64,000 bases of DNA from Acinetobacter sedimenti (GTDB lineage Bacteria; Pseudomonadota; Gammaproteobacteria; Pseudomonadales; Moraxellaceae), in the NCBI RefSeq assembly GCF_022601685.1, contig NZ_JAKUML010000003.1, positions 62,001-126,000 of the forward strand. Direction: 5' to 3'. The notes beneath the pieces are model-generated. The model was given only the letters and a program-made list of their open reading frames with translations. It did no database searches and was not told where the DNA came from. The position numbers and the translations under genes are program-made. Below, piece after piece: positions 25,629 to 34,612 of the stretch (position 1 is its first letter; each line of letters starts with the position of its first letter).

Positions 25629-28235
25629 ATGAATAATGCATACCGCAAAACTCTGCCAGGCACTTCACTCGATTATTACGATGTACGACAAGCGGTCGAG
25701 GACATCAAAACAGGTGCTTACGATTCGCTCCCATATACTTCAAAAGTGCTTGCCGAACAGTTGGTTCGCCGAGCTGAACCTGAACAGCTCACGGCATTTT
25801 TAACGCAAATTATCGAAGGTCGTCAGGATTTGGATTTCCCTTGGTATCCTGCCCGTGTGGTGTGCCATGATATTTTGGGACAAACCGCTTTAGTCGATCT
25901 TGCAGGCTTGCGTGATGCGATTGCCGAGCAAGGTGGCGATCCGTCAAAAGTCAATCCTGTGGTGCCGACACAGCTCATTGTCGATCACTCGCTGGCTGTG
26001 GAATATGGCGGTTTCGACCCTGATGCTTTTGAGAAAAACCGTGCCATTGAAGATCGTCGTAATGAAGACCGTTTTCATTTTATCGAATGGACCAAAACAG
26101 CGTTTGAAAATGTCGATGTGATCCCTGCGGGCAACGGCATCATGCACCAAATCAACTTGGAAAAAATGTCGCCAGTGGTGCAAAATCGTGATGGTTTGGC
26201 TTATCCAGATACCTGCGTGGGGACAGATTCGCATACGCCGCATACCGATGCGCTCGGTGTGATTTCGATCGGTGTCGGTGGACTGGAAGCGGAAAATGTC
26301 ATGCTCGGCCGTGCCTCGTGGATGCGTCTACCTGACATTATCGGTGTGGAGTTTGTTGGACAACGTCAAGCAGGCATTACAGCAACTGATATTGTTTTGG
26401 CGCTGACAGAATTTTTGCGTAAAGAACGTGTCGTTGGTGCATATTTAGAATTCTTCGGTGAAGGTGCGGACAGCATGTCAGTTGGTGATCGTGCCACGAT
26501 TTCCAACATGACGCCTGAATACGGCGCAACCGCAGCGATGTTCTACATCGACCAAAACACCATTGATTATCTCACCCTGACAGGTCGTGAAGCTGATCAA
26601 GTGAAACTGGTCGAGCAATACGCCAAAGAAATTGGACTGTGGGCATCCGAGATGACACAGGCGAAATATCCTCGTGTGCTCCGTTTTGATCTGTCTAAAG
26701 TCACTCGTAATATCGCAGGGCCGTCTAATCCACATGCGCGTGTATCAACTGCTGATTTAAAAGCAAAAGGCATTGCAGGTGTTGTTGAAAATCGTACCGA
26801 TGGTTTAATGCCAGATGGTGCTGTGATTATTGCTGCAATTACTTCATGTACCAATACATCAAACCCACGTAATACCGTTGCCGCAGGTTTATTGGCACGT
26901 AAAGCCAATGAATTGGGCTTAACACGTAAACCTTGGGTGAAATCGTCTTTTGCACCAGGTTCGAAAGCAGCTGCGCTTTATCTTGAAGAAGCAGGTGTAT
27001 TGACTGATTTAGAAAAACTCGGTTTTGGTATCGTGGCGTACGCATGCACCACCTGTAATGGCATGTCAGGCGCATTAGACCCAGCGATTCAACAAGAAAT
27101 TATTGACCGTGACTTGTATGCGACTGCGGTACTATCGGGCAATCGTAACTTCGATGGACGTATTCATCCACATGCAAAACAAGCCTTCCTCGCATCTCCA
27201 CCGTTGGTTGTGGCTTACGCGATTGCAGGAACGATTCGATTTGACATCGAAACGGATTCGCTCGGTAATGACAAAGACGGCAATCCGATTTACCTGAAAG
27301 ACATTTGGCCGTCAGATGAAGAAATTGATGCGCTGGTCAAAGAAGCGGTAAAACCTGAACAATTCCGTCAAGTCTATATTCCAATGTTTGATCTCGGTGA
27401 ATCGGAAAAATCAGACAGTCCACTCTACGACTGGCGACCACAAAGTACCTATATCCGCCGTCCACCTTATTGGGAAGGGGCTTTGGCGGCACCACGTACA
27501 TTGACTAATATGCGTCCGCTTGCGATCTTGCCTGATAACATCACTACTGACCATTTATCTCCATCGAATGCCATCGTGTTGGATTCGGCGGCAGGGGAAT
27601 ATTTGGCGAAAATGGGTGTACCTGAGGAAGACTTCAACTCCTATGCGACGCATCGTGGTGATCACCTGACAGCACAACGTGCGACCTTAGCCAATCCAAA
27701 ACTCTTCAATGAAATGGTGGTGCGCTCGGACGGCACGATCAAGCAAGGCTCTAAGGCACGTGTTGAACCTGAGGGTGAAGTGATGCGCATGTGGGAAGCG
27801 ATCGAAACCTATATGAATCGTAAGCAACCGCTGATCATCGTGGCAGGGGCGGACTATGGTCAAGGCTCTAGTCGTGACTGGGCGGCGAAAGGCGTGCGTC
27901 TAGCAGGGGTTGAAGCGATCGTGGCGGAAGGCTTTGAGCGGATTCACCGTACCAACTTGGTGGGTATGGGCGTGTTACCGCTTGAGTTCAAAGCGGGCAC
28001 GGATCGTAAAACCTTAAAGCTAGACGGCACGGAGCTATATAGTGTGATCGGGAATATTGCACCACGTTCGACCTTAACACTGGTGATTGAGCGAGCGACG
28101 GATGATGGTAAAAATCAAATCATCGAAGTGCCTGTGACCTGTCGATTGGATACCGAAGAAGAAGTGTCTGTGTATGAAGCGGGTGGTGTGTTGCAACGCT
28201 TTGCGCAGGATTTCTTGGAAGGGAATGTGGCTTAA
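25629..28235 (+). CDS. acnD: Fe/S-dependent 2-methylisocitrate dehydratase (AcnD)
   Basis: Dehydrates 2-methylcitrate in propionate catabolism. 868 residues from the ATG at 25629, whose N-terminus (MNNAYRKTLPGTSLDYYD) fits the AcnD family start; an in-frame TTG at 25539 is unlikely. The cluster ligands are Cys407 (TSCTNTS), Cys473 and Cys476 (CTTCNG). Long blocks such as FPWYPARVVCHDILGQTALV and the swivel-domain GADYGQGSSRDWAAKG are near-identical to AcnD as I remember it. AcnD usually sits with prpB, prpC and prpF; none is present here. It lies divergent from ygfZ and has its own weak terminator. Confidence 0.88.
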   Translation: MNNAYRKTLPGTSLDYYDVRQAVEDIKTGAYDSLPYTSKVLAEQLVRRAEPEQLTAFLTQIIEGRQDLDFPWYPARVVCHDILGQTALVDLAGLRDAIAEQGGDPSKVNPVVPTQLIVDHSLAVEYGGFDPDAFEKNRAIEDRRNEDRFHFIEWTKTAFENVDVIPAGNGIMHQINLEKMSPVVQNRDGLAYPDTCVGTDSHTPHTDALGVISIGVGGLEAENVMLGRASWMRLPDIIGVEFVGQRQAGITATDIVLALTEFLRKERVVGAYLEFFGEGADSMSVGDRATISNMTPEYGATAAMFYIDQNTIDYLTLTGREADQVKLVEQYAKEIGLWASEMTQAKYPRVLRFDLSKVTRNIAGPSNPHARVSTADLKAKGIAGVVENRTDGLMPDGAVIIAAITSCTNTSNPRNTVAAGLLARKANELGLTRKPWVKSSFAPGSKAAALYLEEAGVLTDLEKLGFGIVAYACTTCNGMSGALDPAIQQEIIDRDLYATAVLSGNRNFDGRIHPHAKQAFLASPPLVVAYAIAGTIRFDIETDSLGNDKDGNPIYLKDIWPSDEEIDALVKEAVKPEQFRQVYIPMFDLGESEKSDSPLYDWRPQSTYIRRPPYWEGALAAPRTLTNMRPLAILPDNITTDHLSPSNAIVLDSAAGEYLAKMGVPEEDFNSYATHRGDHLTAQRATLANPKLFNEMVVRSDGTIKQGSKARVEPEGEVMRMWEAIETYMNRKQPLIIVAGADYGQGSSRDWAAKGVRLAGVEAIVAEGFERIHRTNLVGMGVLPLEFKAGTDRKTLKLDGTELYSVIGNIAPRSTLTLVIERATDDGKNQIIEVPVTCRLDTEEEVSVYEAGGVLQRFAQDFLEGNVA

Positions 28236-28257
28236 CTAAAACTGCAAATTGGATTTT

Positions 28258-28286
28258 AGCCCTGTCATAAGATGGGGCTTTTTCTA
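28258..28286 (+). terminator. Probable terminator of acnD
   Basis: AGCCC ... GGGCT with a 13-base loop, followed by TTTTTCT, 22 bases after the acnD stop. The stem is short. The rest of the 437-base gap up to 28672 is AT-rich and holds only the promoter listed next. Confidence 0.55.
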
Positions 28287-28551
28287 GTTTTGATTCTTAT
28301 AATTTCCAATAACTTTTATAGTTTTAGGTGCTTGTATTTTTAACATTTCGCACAGTTAAAAATGTTTAAAGCATCAAATTTTCTATCTTTTCCCTCTTTT
28401 TAGCAATATTGGATTGTAATGTACCAAGTTGATGAGCAATGTTAAATTGAGTGGGCTTTGCCTTTTTTGGGGAAAATTAAACAATCTATCAATAGTTAAT
28501 AAAGTTATTGATAAATATTCTTCATTGTATTGTCTAAGGGATAAGTTGGTT

Positions 28552-28580
28552 TTGACATTGTTATCTTATTTCAGAATTAT
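28552..28580 (+). promoter_or_regulatory. Sigma-70-type promoter of the lipoprotein gene
   Basis: TTGACA (28552-28557), a 17-base spacer and AATTAT (28575-28580), about 93 bases before the ATG at 28673. The -35 is perfect; the -10 matches four of six positions. Confidence 0.5.
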
Positions 28581-28672
28581 TTTTTCTTAGGGTAAATAAA
28601 ATATATTTGTAGATAGTATTCTGCGTCAAAAAAGTGTAATGTTTATTGAGTATTGCTTTTGAGGGATTATGA

Positions 28673-30034
28673 ATGAGAAAAATTCTGAATATTAGTATAT
28701 CTGCTTTTTTATGTGCGTGTTCGACAACACCAATAACTTCGGTTAGAAATATTCCGCAAATTGAAGACAAGGATTTTCAGTATTATATAGATGCTGATGT
28801 ACAAGCTAAGTCTAGATTGGATAGTCCAAAGCGAGCTCAAAGAGAAGATAACTGGGAAGAAACTCAGCAGAAAAATTGTCGTATTTTTGCGGCATCCGAA
28901 TTTAGAAAGCAAGACCCAACCGTTAAATTTTATTGGGATGGCGAGTGTAAAGATGGCTATGCTTATGGTTTAGGTCGAGAGTTTTCTATTGGTAAAAATA
29001 CTTATATTGAATCCATTGGGCTATATACAGGTGGGAGAGTTATGCCAGAATATTATTATGATTATTTTGAAAAAAATAAGACTATTACATTTCATGGTCA
29101 ATCAAATTATAATCAATCTCAGTATATGGATTTTAAAAATGTATTATTTTTTAAAATAATGTTGGTTGAAAATAATATGCTAGTAAATACAATGGAGTTG
29201 CATGATATAGAAAATAAAAATTTTTATAGAGTAACAAAATTTCCTGACGTTGGTCATATAACTTATGATTATATTAGTGGTGGTGGTTTAAGTATTTCTA
29301 ATTGGAAGTTGAACGATTCACTGGTTGATTCGTTTAGTTCTATTGGATTTGGTTCTGATAAAATATCTATTTTTGAGTGGGTGAAATATAAAAATCAAAC
29401 TGGTGAGTTATATGACACAAGAGTTGTACCCAAAAAACTTGTTAGACCACCTAATAATCTGATAAATTTAGTAGATGAGAAGTTGAGCTATTTAGATAAA
29501 AAATTAAAAAATCATGATGATGCACAAGTAAAGTTTTTAAATTTATCATTTAAGATGGTAGATATATATACTCAAAAAACTTGTGCATCTGGAAATTATT
29601 TGAAAGAGGTAGGAAAACAGAATTATTTTGAAATTTGTTCGCCATATAAATCCTTGAATAGACTAAGTAACCAAATTGAACAAGGTCTAGCTTATGGCAA
29701 TCAATTAAAAAAACAAAGGCTAGTACAAGTAGAGCAATTTGCTGTTCAAGACAGAATTAATGCTGAAAGATTTCAACAGCAAAAGGCTTCTAGTAAGGCA
29801 TCTTTTGGAGATGTAATGAATGCTATTTCTCAAGTGGCAAATACTATGGCTGATGGTTATACTCAAAGAGCAAATATGTATAGCAATATGAGTAATAGTT
29901 TTAGCCAAATGCCATCAATGAATATACAGCCAATCCGACCACAAAGACAGTCATATAGTATTGTTGGTAATAGTATATATGGCTCAGATGGTTCTTCTTG
30001 CACAAAAATTTCAAATATTGTGCAATGTAGATAG
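28673..30034 (+). CDS. Putative lipoprotein with MORN-like motif
   Basis: 453 residues. A short signal with lipobox L-C-A-C puts the lipidated Cys at 16. Residues 85-105 (FYWDGECKDGYAYGLGREF) look like a MORN repeat, the G-x-x-x-DG-x-x-x-G-x-G type. The middle is beta-rich and Tyr/Asn-rich; the C-terminal third has a Gln-rich helical stretch (about 335-365) then a Met/Ser/Gln-rich tail ending with a Cys pair. GAGGGATTATGA precedes the ATG. Base composition is markedly AT-richer than the neighbours, with many AAA, AAT and ATA codons, suggesting acquisition. Function unknown. Confidence 0.75.
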   Translation: MRKILNISISAFLCACSTTPITSVRNIPQIEDKDFQYYIDADVQAKSRLDSPKRAQREDNWEETQQKNCRIFAASEFRKQDPTVKFYWDGECKDGYAYGLGREFSIGKNTYIESIGLYTGGRVMPEYYYDYFEKNKTITFHGQSNYNQSQYMDFKNVLFFKIMLVENNMLVNTMELHDIENKNFYRVTKFPDVGHITYDYISGGGLSISNWKLNDSLVDSFSSIGFGSDKISIFEWVKYKNQTGELYDTRVVPKKLVRPPNNLINLVDEKLSYLDKKLKNHDDAQVKFLNLSFKMVDIYTQKTCASGNYLKEVGKQNYFEICSPYKSLNRLSNQIEQGLAYGNQLKKQRLVQVEQFAVQDRINAERFQQQKASSKASFGDVMNAISQVANTMADGYTQRANMYSNMSNSFSQMPSMNIQPIRPQRQSYSIVGNSIYGSDGSSCTKISNIVQCR

Positions 30035-30229
30035 GTGAACTTATAAATTATCGATCAATATTGTTTATTCAATAGATAATAAAAGAGTAAGTGGATTACC
30101 TCGTTCCATTGCTGTGCGGTGGAATGCCAAACTGTTTCAAGGTAAGACGTAGAAACAAAATCAAAGACTCGTTGTGCCATCAAACGGATTAAACAACTTT
30201 ACTCCAAAGTCTTTAAAGTCAGCGATAGG

Positions 30230-30601
30230 TCAAAACACTTTACAATCATATCGCTGTATCACCTCATCATTCGACATCAATATACAATGATGATAGTTAG
30301 CTTGGGTAATCAACATTCGATCGAAAGGGTCTTTATGAATGAATGGCAAATCCTTTAAACCCAATGCAGATTGAGCGTTGTAATCTAAATACTCAAAGCC
30401 GAGTTGATGGACGAAATCGAGTAAATCACCATCTATCTGTAGTTTGCCAATCGAACACTTAATCATTAACTCCGCAATACTAATGCTACTGACAAATATT
30501 TGATTTGCTGAGTTTTCCAAAGCATGGATTTGTTTTTCTGAGAGCTTTTCAGGCGCATGCAAAGCCCATAACAAAATATGTGTATCAATCAATATGCGCA
30601 T
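30230..30601 (-). CDS. PIN-domain toxin, VapC type
   Basis: 123 residues of a type II toxin-antitoxin ribonuclease. The PIN-fold acidic residues are present: Asp6 (LIDTHILLWAL), Glu44 (SIAELMIK), Asp91/Asp94 (KDPFDRMLITQA) and Asp112 (MSNDEVI). The N-terminal DTHxLLWA and central DPFDR are typical of the VapC group paired with Phd-like antitoxins. It starts 39 bases after the antitoxin gene on the same strand. No disruption is seen, so it is likely intact. RNA target unknown. Confidence 0.88.
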   Translation of the reverse strand: MRILIDTHILLWALHAPEKLSEKQIHALENSANQIFVSSISIAELMIKCSIGKLQIDGDLLDFVHQLGFEYLDYNAQSALGLKDLPFIHKDPFDRMLITQANYHHCILMSNDEVIQRYDCKVF

Positions 30602-30640
30602 AGCAAAAATCTACGTTGAAACTCAATGGAAAAATGAAAT

Positions 30641-30883
30641 CTAAGGCTCTATCTGCGAATCATAAAAAGCATCTTGTTCATCATCAGTCGTGCTTTTGAA
30701 CAAATCGTCATCATAATGAATCTGACCTTTGGCAATGCCAAGCTGACGTTTCACTGGCTTTTGATGTGGAATCAGATCAACTAAAGGCAGATTATTTTTG
30801 GCAATTGTGATTTTTTCGCCATGATAAACACGTTCGATAATTTGAGATAAATGCGCTTTTGCTTCGGCGAGATTAATAATCAT
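30641..30883 (-). CDS. Phd/YefM-family antitoxin
   Basis: 80 residues. The N-terminal MIINLAEAKAHLSQIIERV and the following GEKITIAKNNLPLVDLIP fit the DNA-binding dimer fold of Phd/YefM antitoxins; the acidic C-terminal half (DDDLFKSTTDDEQDAF) would wrap and neutralise the toxin. It precedes the PIN toxin, as is usual, and probably represses its own promoter, which should lie between 30884 and 30950. Confidence 0.88.
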   Translation of the reverse strand: MIINLAEAKAHLSQIIERVYHGEKITIAKNNLPLVDLIPHQKPVKRQLGIAKGQIHYDDDLFKSTTDDEQDAFYDSQIEP

Positions 30884-30968
30884 TTGAAAGACCTCAATTG
30901 AGACTTTTGAAGTGTTGTTACTATTTTAATCACTGTTGGTCAAGTTGGTCAAGTCGAGTTTAAGGACT

Positions 30969-30998
30969 AAAAAACCACCAGTTTCCACCAGTGGTTTT
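30969..30998 (-). terminator. Terminator of the porin gene
   Basis: AAAACCAC (30971-30978) and GTGGTTTT (30991-30998) form a hairpin that, on the minus strand, is followed by T residues; it lies 34 bases past the porin stop. Confidence 0.75.
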
Positions 30999-31031
30999 CA
31001 CATATTTAGCGTTCTATATTCAAGTTGCAGT

Positions 31032-32237
31032 TTAGAAATACCAACCAATATTCAGGTTAAAGCGCGTATCCCAGTCGTCCGCACCTTGCGTACCAATACC
31101 GCTACCACCTGCGAAATACATATTTTTCCCTGCGATCACATCGAGATAGGTGTAAATCCCACCTTTGGCAAGCATACAGCCTGTGACATTTTGCATGGAT
31201 TCATCATTGCCGAGATCGTTGTCCGATGTGCCTTTGATGTGGGTAAAGTCGTTATAGCAAGTTGCAGAGTCAATGAAGCGGTTATTGATCGGGATTTCAC
31301 GAGAAATATTGAGAATGCCGACACGACCTTTGCTTGCGATATCCGAGGCAAAGTTAAAACCTGAAATGGCAATCGTACCATCTTGAGTACCGATATCTGC
31401 AGTTTCGTCATATTCATATTGAATGCCTTGCGCTTTGACTTTCCACAGACCAAATTTTGCTTCGGTGTGTAGCGCAGCAGCATAACGATCGGCTGTTTCA
31501 GCGTTATTACTGTTGTAGATACGACCGATTTCACCCGATACGCCGACATTGAAGTTGTCATAGTTTTTAATGAAACGTGCGTTGATTTGACCTGCTTCTT
31601 CGTTGGCTGCAAGATTTGTCCCATCACCTACGGTATAGTAACCACCCTTTGCGCCAACGGTTTCATCAGCGACATCGAAAGAGTAGCGATTGAAGTCGCT
31701 TGAGGAATATTCTGACTCGTGGAAATAGGCTAAATCAAAACTATAGTCGTCGCCCTGATGTTTCCACTTGATCCCTGTATCGTAGTCATCTTCAAAGCCG
31801 AGATAATACGCACCTGAGAACCAAAATGAGTTGCCGATATATGGCGCTACGCCAAAGGGTACAGCGACCACACCGACTTCGACTTGATTTTCGGGATTCA
31901 CATTGAAGCCGATCAGTGCATGATGGATTGTGTCAAAGTCCTGTCCACGATAGAAACGATATTGTGCATCTAAATACCAATCTTCATATGTTGCATCGAC
32001 ATCTAGCGCAAGTAGTTCTAGATCAAATTCACCATTACGGTTTTTTGAAGTTTGGTCATAATCTTTGATGCCATAGTTGACACGGACAGCACCGCCAATA
32101 TCTACAGTTGGTTTTTTAACTTCAAGATCGTTTGCATACGTAGGCATACTTGATAGTAAAGCGACTAGAAGTAATGGGATTACCAATGTGGTGAAGTGCT
32201 TTCTGAAGTGGAAATGATGTTGTGTGGCAATATTCAT
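31032..32237 (-). CDS. Outer-membrane porin
   Basis: 401 residues. A signal peptide with a long basic lead ends near residue 36 (SSMPTYA). The mature part is Tyr/Gly/Asp-rich with alternating beta-strand patterns and ends in NIGWYF, the aromatic C-terminal signature recognised by the BAM complex. DGTNLAANEEAGQINARFI and similar loops are typical of gammaproteobacterial general or substrate-specific porins. It has two internal cysteines near residues 325-355, which could form a loop disulphide. Substrate unknown. Monocistronic with a terminator. Confidence 0.82.
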   Translation of the reverse strand: MNIATQHHFHFRKHFTTLVIPLLLVALLSSMPTYANDLEVKKPTVDIGGAVRVNYGIKDYDQTSKNRNGEFDLELLALDVDATYEDWYLDAQYRFYRGQDFDTIHHALIGFNVNPENQVEVGVVAVPFGVAPYIGNSFWFSGAYYLGFEDDYDTGIKWKHQGDDYSFDLAYFHESEYSSSDFNRYSFDVADETVGAKGGYYTVGDGTNLAANEEAGQINARFIKNYDNFNVGVSGEIGRIYNSNNAETADRYAAALHTEAKFGLWKVKAQGIQYEYDETADIGTQDGTIAISGFNFASDIASKGRVGILNISREIPINNRFIDSATCYNDFTHIKGTSDNDLGNDESMQNVTGCMLAKGGIYTYLDVIAGKNMYFAGGSGIGTQGADDWDTRFNLNIGWYF

Positions 32238-32631
32238 TAGCGGATCTTCCTTGACATTGGATTGTCTATAAGTGACTTAATCAGCCTTTGCTTTCCGTAG
32301 CACATAGGGCAAAAGTGAAACACCTTACTGCAAAAAATGAACAATACAGCGAATCTAACTATGATAAAAAACAATTGCTTAGATTAGAATATGTGATTAA
32401 CTTAACATATTGAACTGCACATGAGTAGTTTTGAGGGGTTGGATGGTCAGATCGTCATCAATAGAGATGCGGAAAAAACCTCTAAAAGTAGGCAATGAGG
32501 ATTTGCGAGGATTGCTTAAACTGTTCATCTCCTTGATAAAAGCGTATAAATAAATATGAACTGTAGCTCACCCCAGGAAAACTTCTCAGAGAAAAATTTA
32601 TCGCAGGAATATTCACTACAGGAAAACTAGC
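32238..32631. other. Divergent intergenic region porin / DUF4126 gene
   Basis: About 394 bases between divergent genes. I see no RNA gene or obvious operator. CAGGAA occurs three times near the right end (about 32573, 32604 and 32620), the last forming the ribosome-binding site AGGA eight bases ahead of the start at 32632. Confidence 0.4.
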
Positions 32632-33207
32632 ATGGAAACAATATTAGGCTTATGTATCGGTATTGGCTTGAGCGCCGCCTGTGGCTTTCGAGTATTCGTA
32701 CCGCTGTTGGTGATGAGCATTGCCACGATTACAGGTTGGTTTGAGCCTGTACAGGGCTTTGAATGGTTGGCGATGCCTGCAGTCTGTGTGGCGCTTGGCT
32801 TTGCGACAGTTTGCGAAATCGGGGCGTATTATGTGCCGTGGGTGGATAACTTATTAGATACGATTGCCACGCCTGCTGCGATGATCGCAGGGACATTGGC
32901 GACGATGGCGGTCAGTAGTGGCGAGATGTCACAGTTCGCCAGTTGGGCTTCGGCGATTATTGTCGGCGGCGGTACAGCAGGTGTAGTGCAAGCCAGCACA
33001 GTGGCGGTGCGTGGTGTATCGACTGCGACGACAGGTGGTATAGGCAATCCAGTGATTGCGACTGGAGAATGGATTGGGGCGATTGTTTTATCAATATTGT
33101 CATTGATCACGCCTGTATTGGTGGTGATTTTAGTTTTCTTAATTCTCGTTTTGGTGGTGCGTTGGGTGCGCCGTAAAAAGCGGGAGAATCTTGCAGGGTC
33201 AATTTAA
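32632..33207 (+). CDS. DUF4126 membrane protein
   Basis: 191 residues with several hydrophobic helices; the N-terminal LCIGIGLSAACGFRVFVPLL and the central WVDNLLDTIATPAAMIAGTL are characteristic of DUF4126 proteins. The C-terminus has a long helix followed by a basic end (RWVRRKKREN), suggesting a cytoplasmic tail. Function unknown. First of four co-directional small genes running to 34954; the next start is 23 bases downstream. Confidence 0.8.
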   Translation: METILGLCIGIGLSAACGFRVFVPLLVMSIATITGWFEPVQGFEWLAMPAVCVALGFATVCEIGAYYVPWVDNLLDTIATPAAMIAGTLATMAVSSGEMSQFASWASAIIVGGGTAGVVQASTVAVRGVSTATTGGIGNPVIATGEWIGAIVLSILSLITPVLVVILVFLILVLVVRWVRRKKRENLAGSI

Positions 33208-33230
33208 ATTTAAAAAACGAAGGGCATCCA

Positions 33231-33974
33231 GTGAATATTAAACTACGTCAATTATTATTAATTATATCAACGGCATTTTTGACTGCACCAGTTGCTTATG
33301 CCGAAACGCCACAACCGACAGCTGAACAAGTCAAACTGGTAAAAGATCAGGTTAAATACACAACCTATATTCCCAAGTCTTATGTGCTGTATGAAGCAGT
33401 CGAAGGCGATCTAAATAAAGATGGCAAATCAGATGCGGTACTCATCATTAAAGGTACTGATCCTAAACAGTGGGTAGACCATGAATATCGTGGCAAACTC
33501 GATCGGAATCGTCGTGGCATTATTATCTTGCTGAACCAAGGTGTTAAAAATCAGAAAACCCAATACAGCAAATATCTGCAAAACCTCGACTGCTTTAGCT
33601 CAGAAAATGAAGAGGGTGGCGTGTATTTCGCACCTGAACTTTGGGTGGAGATTAAGAAAGGCTTACTTGATATTCATTATGCACATGGACGCTATGGCTA
33701 CTGGCGTTATCTCTTCCGTTTGCAAGATCAAGATATGCGCCTCATTGGTTATGATGATTCAAATAATTTTGGACCATATATCAAAAGTGAAACCAGTATT
33801 AACTTTTTGACAGGTCGTAAGGTTTATCGGAAAAATATGAATGAGACAGTCGATGATGATGCCGATCCAAAGTTTAAAGAAACATGGCAGAGTTTTGATC
33901 TTGAACCAATCTATTTATCTAAAATCAAAGACTTTGATGAGATTGATTTTGGGATTTCTGATGTTGAAAATTAA
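33231..33974 (+). CDS. Secreted protein of unknown function
   Basis: 247 residues starting at GTG, with GAAGGG 7 bases ahead. A clear signal peptide ends near residue 24 (APVAYA). The segment GDLNKDGKSDAVLII looks like a calcium-binding DxNxDGxxD loop of the kind seen in FG-GAP or dockerin-like repeats. The rest is Tyr/Asp-rich with WRYLFRLQDQDMRLIGYD typical of beta-structured periplasmic proteins. I do not recognise a named family. Follows the DUF4126 gene closely. Confidence 0.7.
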   Translation: MNIKLRQLLLIISTAFLTAPVAYAETPQPTAEQVKLVKDQVKYTTYIPKSYVLYEAVEGDLNKDGKSDAVLIIKGTDPKQWVDHEYRGKLDRNRRGIIILLNQGVKNQKTQYSKYLQNLDCFSSENEEGGVYFAPELWVEIKKGLLDIHYAHGRYGYWRYLFRLQDQDMRLIGYDDSNNFGPYIKSETSINFLTGRKVYRKNMNETVDDDADPKFKETWQSFDLEPIYLSKIKDFDEIDFGISDVEN

Positions 33975-34025
33975 GACGTTTACAAATCATCATCTTGTGG
34001 AGTGAATGATTAAAGGTGAATAAAA

Positions 34026-34568
34026 ATGTCAAAACAAAACAATGAACTCATCGACATATTAAAAACACGTTTTGAGCAAAATATGCAACGCCACCCAAAC
34101 CTTGATTGGGCAAAAGTTGAAGAAAAACTGCTTGTGCATCCGAAAAAGCTAAAAGCCTTGCAAGCGATGGAAGATACAGACGGCGAGCCTGATGTCATCG
34201 GTTTTGATGCAAAAAATAATGAATATCTCTTTGTCGATTGTAGTGTGGAAAGTCCCAAAGGTCGGCGCAGTCTGTGCTATGACGCAGAAGCCTTAGCCGC
34301 TCGAAAACAGCATCAACCTGCTGATAGTGCTGTAAATCTTGCCAAGAAAATGGGTATCAATCTACTCACCGAACAACAGTACCGAGATTTACAGCAACTC
34401 GGTGAATTTGATCTGAAAACATCGAGTTGGATAGATACACCACAAGCAATTCGTGCGCTTGGTGGTGCGTTATTCTGCGATCGCCGTTATGATCAAGTCT
34501 TTACTTATCATAATGGCGCAGAGTCGTATTATGCAGCTCGTGGCTTTCGAGGGATGTTGCGAGTATAA
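34026..34568 (+). CDS. DUF4256 protein
   Basis: 180 residues without a signal peptide. NMQRHPNLDW near the N-terminus, the central GEPDVIGFDAKNNEYLFVDCS and SLCYDAEALAARK, and the C-terminal NGAESYYAARGFRG fit the DUF4256 family. Function is unknown. Start at ATG with AAAGGTGAA upstream. Lies 51 bases after the preceding secreted-protein gene. Confidence 0.8.
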   Translation: MSKQNNELIDILKTRFEQNMQRHPNLDWAKVEEKLLVHPKKLKALQAMEDTDGEPDVIGFDAKNNEYLFVDCSVESPKGRRSLCYDAEALAARKQHQPADSAVNLAKKMGINLLTEQQYRDLQQLGEFDLKTSSWIDTPQAIRALGGALFCDRRYDQVFTYHNGAESYYAARGFRGMLRV

Positions 34569-34612
34569 ATTGCGGTTATAAAATTGATTGAAAGAATCAT
34601 AATAAGGGGAAC

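Noticed and set aside
31136-31627. 163-codon frame opposite in phase to the porin.
   Set aside because: Same strand, different phase of a well-supported porin; no domain recognised.
32421-32498. 25-codon frame MSSFEGLDGQIVINRD... in the porin/DUF4126 gap.
   Set aside because: Too short, no ribosome-binding site of note, no homology recognised.
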